From: Neolewinella aquimaris
GTDB lineage: Bacteria > Bacteroidota > Bacteroidia > Chitinophagales > Saprospiraceae
NCBI RefSeq assembly: GCF_014197245.1
Contig: NZ_JACIFF010000009.1
Coordinates: 248,001-312,000, forward strand
Direction: 5' to 3'
DNA: 64,000 nt
Position 1 is the first letter of the stretch. Every line of letters starts with the position of its first letter. Of this stretch, positions 35,670 through 44,348 are shown piece after piece. Under the pieces are notes generated by a model. It worked only from the letters and a program-made list of their open reading frames with translations. It made no database searches and was not told where the DNA came from. The position numbers and the translations under genes are program-made.

Positions 35670-36755
35670 TTATCTTTTTAAAAGGTCAAAGAGTTGCTGG
35701 TTAACGTAGACCACTTCCCTCCCAAACTTCTTACTTTTCAAAATTTCCAACTCTTCCAGCTGCCGTAAGTACCGGGAAGCTGCTTTGCGTTCTACACCTA
35801 GCTTTTGAACAACAAATTCAATCTTTGAATAGGGTTGCTCGAAAATCAATTCAACCAGTTCTTTAGAATATATTTTTGGGGCATCCGCTTTAACCTTTTG
35901 AATAGTTTGTTTTAATAGAACTCTGATATCCTTTATTTGGCGCATTGTATCAATGGAAGTTTTCTCGACTGCTTTAAGCATAAAGATGATCCAATCTTCC
36001 CAGTGCCCTTTTTTATTCACCCCATTCAGCAAGCGATAATAATCTGCCTTTTTCTTTATTATGTATGAACTAAGGTATAATATTGGAATATCGATAAGCC
36101 CATTCATAATAAGAAAAAGTATATTCAATATTCTCCCAGTCCGTCCGTTACCATCGTAAAACGGATGAATACTTTCGAACTGATAATGAAGAATACCTAA
36201 CCAAATTAGGGGTGAGACATCTTCTCGTAGTTCCTCATTATTGAAGTAATGAATAAAGTTGGATAGCAACTCTTCTATCTCAATTTTATCCTGCGGGGGC
36301 GTATAAACGACTTCCCCTGTTTTGTCATTTTTCAATACGGTGCCCGGTGTTGACCGAATTCCCGCATCGTTGTTGATCAAATCCTTTTGAATTTTAATGA
36401 TATCGTTTACCCTAATAAAGCCTTGCCTGGTGAGTATATCGTAACCCATCATGATGGATCGTCGGTAGTTGACAACCTCCTTGGCCGCTGGACGGACTAC
36501 TAAGTCACTAACTGAAAGTGCCTCATACAACTCATCCGTGCTGGTGATAATATTCTCTATCTCCGAGCTATCCTTTGCTTCTTTTATAATTATGGCATTC
36601 ACCAACATCTGCTGACTTGGAATCGACTCAGCTATTCCTTTAAGTTCAGCGATTGCAAGGGATGATCTGGCAACCTGCTTTAGAACCCGCTTAGTCTCAA
36701 TCTCAGCAAGGTTTGGTGGTAGTTTGGGTAAGTGATGTGGTGTAGATTGTCCCAT
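35670..36755 (-). CDS. Fic family protein (AMPylase-like), self-inhibited type
   Basis: A 361-residue protein from the preferred start at 36755 (MGQSTPHHLP). The Fic active site HPFYDGNGRTGR matches HPFx(D/E)GNGRxxR, so transfer of AMP or a related group to a target protein is expected. SSEIENI in the N-terminal region corresponds to the inhibitory helix motif (S/T)xxxE(G/N). A C-terminal winged-helix (GVERKAASRYLRQLEELEIL) suggests DNA binding. Its stop is seven bases from attC-like site 5, and the upstream side is truncated by an IS481 element 64 bp from the start. Confidence 0.92.
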   Translation of the reverse strand: MGQSTPHHLPKLPPNLAEIETKRVLKQVARSSLAIAELKGIAESIPSQQMLVNAIIIKEAKDSSEIENIITSTDELYEALSVSDLVVRPAAKEVVNYRRSIMMGYDILTRQGFIRVNDIIKIQKDLINNDAGIRSTPGTVLKNDKTGEVVYTPPQDKIEIEELLSNFIHYFNNEELREDVSPLIWLGILHYQFESIHPFYDGNGRTGRILNILFLIMNGLIDIPILYLSSYIIKKKADYYRLLNGVNKKGHWEDWIIFMLKAVEKTSIDTMRQIKDIRVLLKQTIQKVKADAPKIYSKELVELIFEQPYSKIEFVVQKLGVERKAASRYLRQLEELEILKSKKFGREVVYVNQQLFDLLKR

Positions 36756-36818
36756 GTGATTAATTTGTGAGACAAAAGTACAATTTTTGGTACACATATA
36801 GGGTGGAGGATGGTATTT

Positions 36819-38297
36819 TATGTGTACCGCAGACAGTGGTAACACTTCTCCATAGAGATGGGTAACACTTTCTATTTATTCAAAAGTAACCATTTTTATC
36901 CTGTCCCCGCTGTGCTCCCCGCGCCCCGGAGGCCGTAGGCCGGAAGGGCGCGGGGAGCACAGCGGCCTATTTTCTCTTGCGGGCCTCCCAGTCCCGATAC
37001 TTCTCCGGCATGTCCCGGGAGGAGATCAGCCGGTAGTAGTTTTCCTTGATCACCTCTTCCCCCTCCCGAAAGAATCCCAGACATACCTCCCGATAATAGA
37101 ATTCGTGGCATCGCTCCCCTATCGTTTTGTGGGCGATGTACCTACCCGCTAATGCTCGCGTAATCGTCACCCATTCGTAGCTACCCCACCGGATGCAGCC
37201 CGTAGCGTAGACTTTGCGGACTTTCATCTCGCTGGGATAATCATAGGGGCGGACCCGCTCTTCGTAGACCGTACCGGAACGCTCATACACCGAACTCGGG
37301 GTGCGCAAATCCAGTCCTTCGTGTGGTCGTACCGTATTGTAGTCAGACCGGAACTGACCGAAGCGCTGACTCTGTACCCGCAAATCAATTGCTGCGGGAC
37401 TGAAACACTCCCTTTCCAGTTCCCGGTGCATCCGTTCGTGTTTCCCGTTCTGGGTCGGACAGCCCGGATCGCTCAGCAGATGACGAATCCCATGTTCGAT
37501 CAGAAAGTAGGAAAACCTGCCGTAACCGCACGGACTCTGAGCACTGCTGAAAACACTACCGTTATCCGTCAGCACGTGCTCCGGCTGACCGTACTCCCGA
37601 AACAGGGCCCGAAAGGCGGTGATCACGTCTTGTTGACTTTCCCGGTAAGCGGCCGCTATCTTCATGATGTGGCGGCTATAGTTATCGCAGATCGTGAGTG
37701 GATAACACTTGCGGCCATTGCCCAACAGGCGATAACCTTTGTAGTCGGCCGACCAGATCTCATTACTATGATCCGTCTCGAAGCGGGGACGGGAGGGCTC
37801 CAGCGGGCGGGGCCTTTTCTTACGGGGAACGATCAGCCCCTGACGACGTAAAATCTTGTGGATCGTCGTTTCGCACGGTACCCGACTGGCCGAAAAATCC
37901 CCAAGTAACTTCGCCCATATCTTGCGAGCGCCCCACTTCTTTTGCTGCAGGCTATCTCCTCCTTGTCTCCAGTAGCGAATCCGAGCAATCACTTCCTCAT
38001 CCGTACAGCCCGGACTGGTGTGCGGACGCTTCGATCGCGCCAGGTGAAAAGTGACCGGATCCTCCTGCCATCTATTTCTCAGAGCATAGCCCGTTTTACG
38101 ACTGATCCCGTACTTACCGCAAAGCTCCGTCATGCTGAATTCTCCGGTCACTAACTCATTGATAAAGGCAATTTTCTCATTCATTTCCGTAGTAGTTTTC
38201 CATCCCATGGCTTCGGTTTTTTTATAAGCCAATTTCGGGGGGGAAAAGTGTTACCCATCTCTATGATGAACTGTTACCTATGTCTATGGACCGTACA
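36819..38297 (-). mobile_element. IS481-type element, copy 2
   Basis: Imperfect ~53-bp terminal repeats share CATAGAGATGGGTAACACTTT and GGTAACA blocks, and the right end is CCGTACA. The right end is five bases (GGTTG) from the attC R box at 38303. The left end lies just upstream of the fic gene and has replaced the expected cassette boundary. Confidence 0.85.
36967..38232 (-). CDS. IS481-type transposase
   Basis: A 421-residue transposase; an internal start MNEKIAFIN at residue 17 is equally possible. HTH (LCGKYGISRKTGYALRNRW) is followed by an rve core: EIWSADYKGYRLLGNGRKCYPLTICD with the first Asp, LTDNGSVFSSAQSP with the second, and PTQNGKHERMHRELERE with the Glu. The frame is intact, so this copy may be active. 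Confidence 0.9.
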   Translation of the reverse strand: MAYKKTEAMGWKTTTEMNEKIAFINELVTGEFSMTELCGKYGISRKTGYALRNRWQEDPVTFHLARSKRPHTSPGCTDEEVIARIRYWRQGGDSLQQKKWGARKIWAKLLGDFSASRVPCETTIHKILRRQGLIVPRKKRPRPLEPSRPRFETDHSNEIWSADYKGYRLLGNGRKCYPLTICDNYSRHIMKIAAAYRESQQDVITAFRALFREYGQPEHVLTDNGSVFSSAQSPCGYGRFSYFLIEHGIRHLLSDPGCPTQNGKHERMHRELERECFSPAAIDLRVQSQRFGQFRSDYNTVRPHEGLDLRTPSSVYERSGTVYEERVRPYDYPSEMKVRKVYATGCIRWGSYEWVTITRALAGRYIAHKTIGERCHEFYYREVCLGFFREGEEVIKENYYRLISSRDMPEKYRDWEARKRK

Positions 38298-38302
38298 GGT
38301 TG

Positions 38303-38437
38303 CGCCGAACGGGGGCGCCACCGCAGGCCGGCTCCACCAGCCAGCTTTCAGATCGAGAGCTAAATTTCCTAACCGACAAAGCATCCTCGACACCTATCCG
38401 CACCACTGCCGGCTTGACGATGGTGCAGTGTTAGCGG
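38303..38437 (-). repeat. attC-like site 6 (135 bp, subtype C)
   Basis: Boxes CGCCGAAC at 38303 and GTTAGCGG at 38430. The stem is GCGCCACCGCAGGCCGGCT against GCCGGCTTGACGATGGTGC. The two boxes do not complement each other, but GTTAGCGG complements CCGCTAAC of site 7, the other end of its cassette. Confidence 0.9.
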
Positions 38438-38457
38438 CATAATTTTTCTCATTGAGG

Positions 38458-39543
38458 TTACCACAATAATATATGAGTAGGGCGTAAAGCTCCATCCTTT
38501 TCTTTAAAATATGAATAGATTCCTATTTCTACTGGCCCTGAACTGATTTCAAGTTTCTCCAGGTTCCAAAATCTTTGTTCTATATCAGTATAATCATAAT
38601 ATCCTGAGTCTCCTGGCCCTTTAATTGTATAGCTTTGTGGGTCGAATCTAGGAGTAAGGATTCCAAGAGATAAATAAGAATCCTTAATGTCTTTGATTGT
38701 TGAATGGCTGTCTGTTCTTCTATAAATATTTAATGGCATATTGTTGATTTGTATTCTGAATAAATTCTCTTTAATTTCATAGCTCAAACTAAAAGTAGTA
38801 AATTCAGAAAACTGTGTCACCGTCTGGAAGTCAACTTGCATATGATCTCTTTCTGGATACATTGCACCACGCAAAATCAAGTCATCTCTTGTTTTGTATT
38901 TTGGGTTAAGACTTATAGTTATTGACAAAAGTATCTCGCTAAAATATTCTCTTGCTTTTTCGGCAATTAATTTTTCGTTTTTGTATCCCATTTGAGTTGA
39001 ACCAATATTGATTGGTATGTATCCCATCATATTAAAATCTGAGGGCGCATATTCTTTAATAACTTTAGACAATTCATCGTTGGAAAGTACAAAGACTAAA
39101 TCACATTCGAAATCATCCCGTATAGGCAGCAAAGACTCTCGTAAGTCGTTTTGAAGATTAGCGATTTGTCTTTCTTGATTAGAAATTTTATCAACTAGTA
39201 ACTCATTTATCGAGTCGCTAAGTTGCAATAAACGCTCATTGAGAATAATCTCTGATTTACCGTTTTCAATTATTATTGAATCTCTAACCAGTATTTCTCT
39301 ATGCCTTGACGAGTCTAATTGGATGAGATTGTTTTTAGCCTGCACTTCAAGTTCTGCACTTTTATTATTACTATATGCAAGTGCTATTCCAATAATAGCA
39401 ATGATTATGCCTAATGTAGTCGCAATACGACCAGGCAGTGTCAAGGACTTTGTTTTGGACTCAGGCGAAGTTTTGTCGTAAAGATCAAATAGGTCTTTTA
39501 TCAAAGTCAAAGTCAACCCAAGAATAATAACCATTATTTCCAT
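38458..39543 (-). CDS. Hypothetical membrane-anchored protein, cassette-borne
   Basis: A 361-residue protein with two N-terminal hydrophobic segments (MVIILGLTLTLIKDLFDLY and TTLGIIIAIIGIALAYS). A likely coiled coil follows (about residues 65-135; NERLLQLSDSINELLVDKISNQERQIANLQNDL), then a soluble C-terminal domain of about 220 residues without recognised motifs. The layout resembles membrane sensors or effectors of unknown type. The stop is 20 bases from attC-like site 6. Confidence 0.65.
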   Translation of the reverse strand: MEIMVIILGLTLTLIKDLFDLYDKTSPESKTKSLTLPGRIATTLGIIIAIIGIALAYSNNKSAELEVQAKNNLIQLDSSRHREILVRDSIIIENGKSEIILNERLLQLSDSINELLVDKISNQERQIANLQNDLRESLLPIRDDFECDLVFVLSNDELSKVIKEYAPSDFNMMGYIPINIGSTQMGYKNEKLIAEKAREYFSEILLSITISLNPKYKTRDDLILRGAMYPERDHMQVDFQTVTQFSEFTTFSLSYEIKENLFRIQINNMPLNIYRRTDSHSTIKDIKDSYLSLGILTPRFDPQSYTIKGPGDSGYYDYTDIEQRFWNLEKLEISSGPVEIGIYSYFKEKDGALRPTHILLW

Positions 39544-39778
39544 CCTGTAAAGTTACAGACTTACTGATACAATGTAGTACGAGTGAAATTTTAGTAATTC
39601 ATAAATAGCCATATCAAACGACTGTTTATTCAATCTCTTTCGATAATACTATTTGTCATATCTATCGCTTAATTCAAATTAGTAGTATAGATTTAAAGTG
39701 GATGCGTACTTCATTGAAATCATTTCATTCTTTGTTGCTAGCTTCGGAGAGTCCTGCTTGGTGTTTGGTTGCTGATTG

Positions 39779-39917
39779 CCGCTAACGGGTGTGCAGACGT
39801 CAGCCCGGCTACCACCAACTAGCTCTATAAGCACCAAGAAACAATAACCTCTCACTCCTTCTCCAAACAGAACCCTCCCCCACCCTCGCCGGGTTGGCGT
39901 ATGCACGGTGTTGGCGG
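39779..39917 (-). repeat. attC-like site 7 (139 bp, subtype A)
   Basis: Boxes CCGCTAAC at 39779 and GTTGGCGG at 39910. The inner stem is of the GTGTGCAGACG / CGTATGCAC type. The two boxes of this site belong to different cassettes and do not match each other. Confidence 0.9.
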
Positions 39918-40931
39918 ATGTGCCTTTCTTTTAGATAAATCCTTAATCCTGGTCGAACGTCCAAGGTAAGCGGGAAAGCACCTATATCAGTTTTGTTCTT
40001 TACAAATAATCCCGGCCCCTCTACCCTGTCATCTGTGACGGTGGCATCCATACTGCGGCAGCTATGGGTAAATCTGGAATGGAGCCACCTCTGGGCACTA
40101 GAGTCAATCCGGTAACCAGCAAGGCTGGGTGGGGATGGCTGGCATCTGCAAAACCCCCCGGGCAGGGGAATTTTTGCCGATTGACGCCAGCGCCAGCCAG
40201 CCGGGCATTCTCGCCACCCAACAACCATCCGGCTGAAATTGATGGATGATGATTGATGATGAATGGATAAAGTCGTTGGTGCGGCTGGCAATTTTATGAG
40301 TGGATGATATCGATCTTCGTTGCTGATCCTAGACTGACCGGAAGAAATAGATCCTTCCGTCCACCGAGTAGCTCAATCTGGTAATTAGCTTAATGTGGAC
40401 CATTAAATGGTGAGTGTCCTGAGCCGTGCGGTAGCATAATAAGTGTCCTGCGGGCTCAGGCCTCAACGGCAGCGTTCGTAACAAATAAATAATTCTCAAC
40501 GGCCACCATCTAACTCAACGGTGAAAGGGCAAGCACGCCGGCTATCTTCCAGGTAGATAGTGGTGATCCTTGCGGTAGCGTAATTTGTGTCCTGCGTGCT
40601 CAAGTCTCGGCGGTAGCGTTCGTGTCCTATAAATAATTCTCAACGGCTACCAACCAATTCAACGGTGAAAGGGCGAGCACGGTGGCCATCTTCCAAGTAG
40701 AAAGTGGTGGTCCGTGCGGTAGCGTAATTTCTGTGATGCAGGTTCAGTCTCGGGCGGTAGCGCTCTTTTCAAGTGGCTGATGCTAGCCAGCTACCACACG
40801 ACTCAATCCTGAAGTAGTCATACTCTCGATCATCATCTGGGTAACCATGCTGACCCTTGCGGTAGCGTAATTTCTTGGTTGCCGCTTTCTCATTTCTCGG
40901 TGATGCTAGCCTGTATGGTATGATGGCATAT
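39918..40931 (-). repeat. Non-coding hairpin cassette, copy 1 (~1.0 kb)
   Basis: Bounded by GTTGGCGG (39910) and CCGCCAAC (40932). The left third carries a long stem-loop (arms near 40144-40153 and 40171-40181 inside an outer GGCTGG/CCAGCC stem). The right part has about three imperfect ~140-bp direct repeats beginning GCGGTAGCGTAAT (near 40427, 40573, 40716). The same unit recurs at 60022-60892. Open frames are not conserved between copies, so an RNA or DNA-structure role is more likely than a protein. Confidence 0.75.
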
Positions 40932-41069
40932 CCGCCAACGGGGGCCTACCCGACGGCCGCCTTTACCAAGTAACACTATGGGTGTCGACTTCCTTTCAGA
41001 CAAAATCTAAAACACGGGTAGCACCCACATGATTGATAGGCGGCTGTACGCGGTAGGCGGTGTTGGGCC
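40932..41069 (-). repeat. attC-like site 8 (138 bp, subtype D)
   Basis: Boxes CCGCCAAC at 40932 and GTTGGGCC at 41062. The stem is GCCTACCCGACGGCCGCC against GGCGGCTGTACGCGGTAGGC. GTTGGGCC complements GGCCCAAC of site 9, 2.7 kb away. Confidence 0.9.
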
Positions 41070-41078
41070 CAGTGGCTT

Positions 41079-41420
41079 TTATTTAATTGTCATTCTTATC
41101 TCTTTCTTTTCAACGTTGATTATGTACCATTCTGCCGAATTTTCTAATTGCAATTCATCAGCGAGATGTCTTCCTAGCTCATACTTTTTCTTGTGGTAAG
41201 ATCCTAATTCTAAGTAAACCTTGTACCTCTCCTGCCCATCGATTCCGAAAAATGCTAATCCTTTAAATTGAACCACTCCATTTTCCCTTACAGGAGGATC
41301 TAATATTATCCCGTCGCACCAAAACCCTGTTATGTGTGGCGCTGGGCATTTCTTGATAGATTTGGTTAAGCCATACTCAAGACTCTCACCTAGTATCTGC
41401 CTTATATGCGACGTTATCAT
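41079..41420 (-). CDS. Hypothetical protein, 113 aa, cassette-borne
   Basis: The start at 41420 (MITSHIRQILGESLEYGLTKSI) is preferred over the longer frame. Soluble, no recognised domain; FWCDGIILDPPVRENGVVQFKGLAFFG looks like a beta-rich core. The stop codon is nine bases from attC-like site 8, the usual position for a cassette gene. Confidence 0.55.
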   Translation of the reverse strand: MITSHIRQILGESLEYGLTKSIKKCPAPHITGFWCDGIILDPPVRENGVVQFKGLAFFGIDGQERYKVYLELGSYHKKKYELGRHLADELQLENSAEWYIINVEKKEIRMTIK

Positions 41421-41459
41421 AATAGCTGTGAGTTTGATTATCCGATAGTCTAAAATCAC

Positions 41460-41935
41460 TTCATTTTAAGGTATTAAAAGGTAAATTGTGTTCAACTCGA
41501 TCAGATAACTGAAGTATGTCCGAGCGAAATAATCAAGGTTACTGTTCCCTCCTAGATTGATGAACCGTGTAAGTCGGACACACTGGAATTGTGGGTTCCT
41601 TATAGACGGAGAAAATTACTTAATCACCAGCGTAGGTCTTTTCGGCGATTGAGAGCATGGGCCAAAACCCGGAGCTCAAGCGGAGGCTTTTGGCCCATAG
41701 TGAACATCGACGAAAACACCGGACATCATCGCCAATCAGCTGAGATGGCTTGTCTGAAGGTGAAAGTTTAAAATTAGCCGGTTTATTAATGTTAATTGAT
41801 CATTGCGCTTCCTTCATTCTACTTTTCAGGTGATCACTATGGACTGAAATATTGAGCAATATTTAACAATAAAGTGGTTTACTTGATGGATATACTCTTA
41901 AGTTAAACTGCACTGTTAGATTTCTGTCGCCGTGA
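41460..41935. other. Non-coding stretch with a strong hairpin
   Basis: About 475 bp between two cassette genes. It contains a stem with 11-bp arms ATGGGCCAAAA (41657-41667) and TTTTGGCCCAT (41688-41698), similar in design to the hairpins of the non-coding cassettes. A degenerate relative is seen near 56470-56520. No supported gene. Confidence 0.6.
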
Positions 41936-42694
41936 TTAAAAATCTAAGACCTTAAGTTCAAGACTAGGGGGTGCCAGCTGGATTTTTTGAAGTTTTACAT
42001 CACGGCCTTTCACTATTTCCAGCACACGATCAATATTTTCTTTCGACACTTTGCTTCCGAAAATGATGTGAGTTAAGCTCTCGGGTTTGAACTTATAAAG
42101 TTGCTTATCACCTTCCCTAACGTTGCAAACTCTCACTTCCTCCTCATGTTTCCAATCACTGGATTTGGTGAATATCAATCTCTGAAGTGCGTACTCATCC
42201 GAGAAAATATCCAGCCGAGGAAATTCGGCACCATCGACGTACTCAACAGGTAATCCTGCGAATGTTTTTGGATCCTTAGCCGCATCAAATCCCATACAGA
42301 TACCTTTGTATTTATCAGCATAATGAGACCACATCAATTTGATGTCGTTCCTTTTACTAAAACAGCAGACCCTAACAAAGTCATCCGCAAAATTAGGTTG
42401 GGAATGATGCTTTCGAAGCAAATCTTCTAGTGGAGTACTTTGTGTGCGTAGGATCTTTTCTATGTGAGATCTGTCGTACCCAGATCTAACGAAGTAGTCA
42501 GCAATGCTTGCTAGGGAGCTGTCACTTGCAAAGGGAATTTGACAATCGAAGGCATCGTTGAATTCACTAGGCGCAGCAAACCACAGGTGATTTTCCTCAA
42601 GCGTGTTGTATGTGTCTTCATTCAGTGCTCTATATTTATAAATCATCCCGGCATGCGCCTCCCTCTTTAATGTCTCTAGATCGTAATTCCTCAT
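41936..42694 (-). CDS. DUF2971 family protein
   Basis: A 252-residue protein matching the DUF2971 pattern: MIYKYRALNEDTYNTLEENHLWFAAPSEFNDAFDCQ at the start, then VCCFSKRNDIKLMWSHYADKYKGICMGFD, and WKHEEEVRV near the C-terminus. The family is widespread in defence islands and cassette arrays, but its activity is unknown. It shares a cassette with the 41079 gene and an IS5-family insertion. Confidence 0.85.
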   Translation of the reverse strand: MRNYDLETLKREAHAGMIYKYRALNEDTYNTLEENHLWFAAPSEFNDAFDCQIPFASDSSLASIADYFVRSGYDRSHIEKILRTQSTPLEDLLRKHHSQPNFADDFVRVCCFSKRNDIKLMWSHYADKYKGICMGFDAAKDPKTFAGLPVEYVDGAEFPRLDIFSDEYALQRLIFTKSSDWKHEEEVRVCNVREGDKQLYKFKPESLTHIIFGSKVSKENIDRVLEIVKGRDVKLQKIQLAPPSLELKVLDF

Positions 42695-42821
42695 TACAAA
42701 ATCATTTGGTTATCAGATTTGTAAATGTAGCCTTCCTCTAACCTAGCAGTTCAAGCTATCTAACTTTTAGCGAAAGGTAATGTACCACTGCATATCTGGT
42801 TATCGTGTACTCGCTGTCTTA

Positions 42822-43707
42822 GAGCGTGTCTAAAAATTATAGGGGCTCAAATTAGTGATCGACGATAGAACTAGCTGTATGTTGGCTACAAGAACGAAGC
42901 CAGCGGAATTTTCTACCGTTCGCTCATAATCCTTGACGATTCTGCGGTACCAATTCCACCAAGCAAAGGTCCTTTCGACTACCCAACGCTGGGCTTCGAC
43001 TACAAAACCCCGCTGGGCAGGATCACGTACCGGACACTCAAAAACAACTCGGTCTAATCGGGTCATGGTCTGAGCAAACTGTCCGGCATAGGCACTATCT
43101 GCCAGTAGTTTGGTTGCGCGCGGCAACTGTCCGGTAAAGTCCGGGTAGATTAAGTCCAGCCCCGCCACCCCATCATGCACATTGGCGGCATGTACCTCGA
43201 CGCGCCAGATCCTGCCCCGGGTGTCGGTCAGGATGCTCCGCTTACGTCCGTTGATCCATTTACCTCCATCGGTGCCCCGGTCTTGACCGATCCGGGGTAG
43301 CAGTCGAACACTCTGTGCGTCAACCAGTAACAGGCTGGGAGTGGTCTGCCGCTCCGGCAAAAGGTCACGTTCGCGTCGGTTGACCGCATCGTTAAGCGTT
43401 TCCAGAGTATGGTCGCGCGACCACTTGCTAAAGTAGTAGTGGACAACCTTCCAGGGGGGAAACTGACGGTCCAGGTTGCGCCACTGGCACCCGGTCCGCG
43501 TTAGCCAGAGAATGGCATCGAAGACCGCCCGTAAGTCGTGCTTGCGTCTGCGAGAAATAGGTAAATAGGCTTTAACTTCGTCCCACTGGCTGTCGGTCAA
43601 CCGAGCGTACTGCTGGGTCATGTTCTGTATAGTTTGGCGACTTACAAAACAAGACTGACAGCCTTTTATCCCTTCACATAGAGAAAATTATAATTTTAGA
43701 CACACTC
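42822..43707 (-). mobile_element. IS5-family element (IS427-like)
   Basis: Inverted repeats GAGCGTGTCTAAAAATTATA at the left and its near match on the minus strand at the right (GAGTGTGTCTAAAATTATA). TTA occurs on both flanks, fitting the three-base TNA duplication of IS427-type elements. It is inserted in the DUF2971 cassette close to attC-like site 9. Confidence 0.85.
42830..43621 (-). CDS. IS5-family transposase
   Basis: A 263-residue DDE transposase with the N-terminal DUF4096-type segment (LTDSQWDEVKAYLP...DAILWLTRTGCQWRNLDRQFPPW). The core carries LLVDAQSVR (first Asp), LLADSAYAG (second Asp) and QRWVVERTFAWWNWYRRIVKDYE (Glu). The single frame is intact. Confidence 0.92.
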   Translation of the reverse strand: MTQQYARLTDSQWDEVKAYLPISRRRKHDLRAVFDAILWLTRTGCQWRNLDRQFPPWKVVHYYFSKWSRDHTLETLNDAVNRRERDLLPERQTTPSLLLVDAQSVRLLPRIGQDRGTDGGKWINGRKRSILTDTRGRIWRVEVHAANVHDGVAGLDLIYPDFTGQLPRATKLLADSAYAGQFAQTMTRLDRVVFECPVRDPAQRGFVVEAQRWVVERTFAWWNWYRRIVKDYERTVENSAGFVLVANIQLVLSSITNLSPYNF

Positions 43708-43731
43708 TTAGATATGCGAGCTATGCCGTTG

Positions 43732-43941
43732 GGCCCAACGGGGGCGCCCACGCAACCGGGGCATCATTATTGGAACCTAACCAACTTCAACCCACCTACG
43801 AGGGGGTGGCACGGCGGCATGGACCGAAACCGACCAGCGGGAGCTTTCGGGCCATTGGCGACGCGACGGACCCGGGCAACAATAGAACTATTCAACACTA
43901 CCCCACCTAGCCCCGGTTGACGCTGGGCGCGGTGTTGGGCG
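43732..43941 (-). repeat. attC-like site 9 (210 bp, subtype B)
   Basis: Boxes GGCCCAAC at 43732 and GTTGGGCG at 43934. The stem is GCGCCCACGCAACCGGGGC against CCCCGGTTGACGCTGGGCGC. The sequence is close to sites 1, 15 and 17. Confidence 0.9.
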
Positions 43942-44050
43942 AATTTCTTTCTCCACTTTGGATTGCTACAATTGCATTTCCACTGCCGTTTCCGCTATAA
44001 TACCTCAACAAAATTGGACCACGAGCTAAGTTGAAAACTTAACTTGTAAC

Positions 44051-44344
44051 ATGAAGCGATCGAGAAGAAAATTTACCGCCGCCTTCAAGGCAAAAGTGGC
44101 GATTGAAGCCTTGAAAGAGAGACAGACGTTGGCCGAGCTGGCGGAGAAATTTGAGCTGCATCCCAACCAAATCAGTCAGTGGAAACAGGAGTTTATCGCC
44201 GGCTCCGAGCAGGTTTTCGAGACCGGCAAGGGCAGGTCGACTACTGGACCCGATGAGGTAGCGGCCAGCGAAGCCGAACTGCAGCAGCTTTACGCCAAGA
44301 TTGGTCAGCTGCAGATGGAGCGCGACTTTCTAAAAAAAACTTAG
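44051..44344 (+). CDS. IS3-family OrfA
   Basis: A 97-residue HTH protein: [38 protein letters not shown], then a leucine-zipper-like segment ending DFLKKT. It ends at AAAAAAAAC TTAG, a likely -1 frameshift site producing the OrfAB transposase. Confidence 0.92.
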   Translation: MKRSRRKFTAAFKAKVAIEALKERQTLAELAEKFELHPNQISQWKQEFIAGSEQVFETGKGRSTTGPDEVAASEAELQQLYAKIGQLQMERDFLKKT

Positions 44345-44348
44345 CCAG

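Noticed and set aside
39809-40291. Minus-strand frames across the hairpin repeat (also 31444-31635 and 60188-60595) sharing the string WRWRQSAKIP
   Set aside because: The shared peptide is the translation of a conserved DNA hairpin. Frames start and stop at different places in each copy and run into attC sites, so a protein is not supported.
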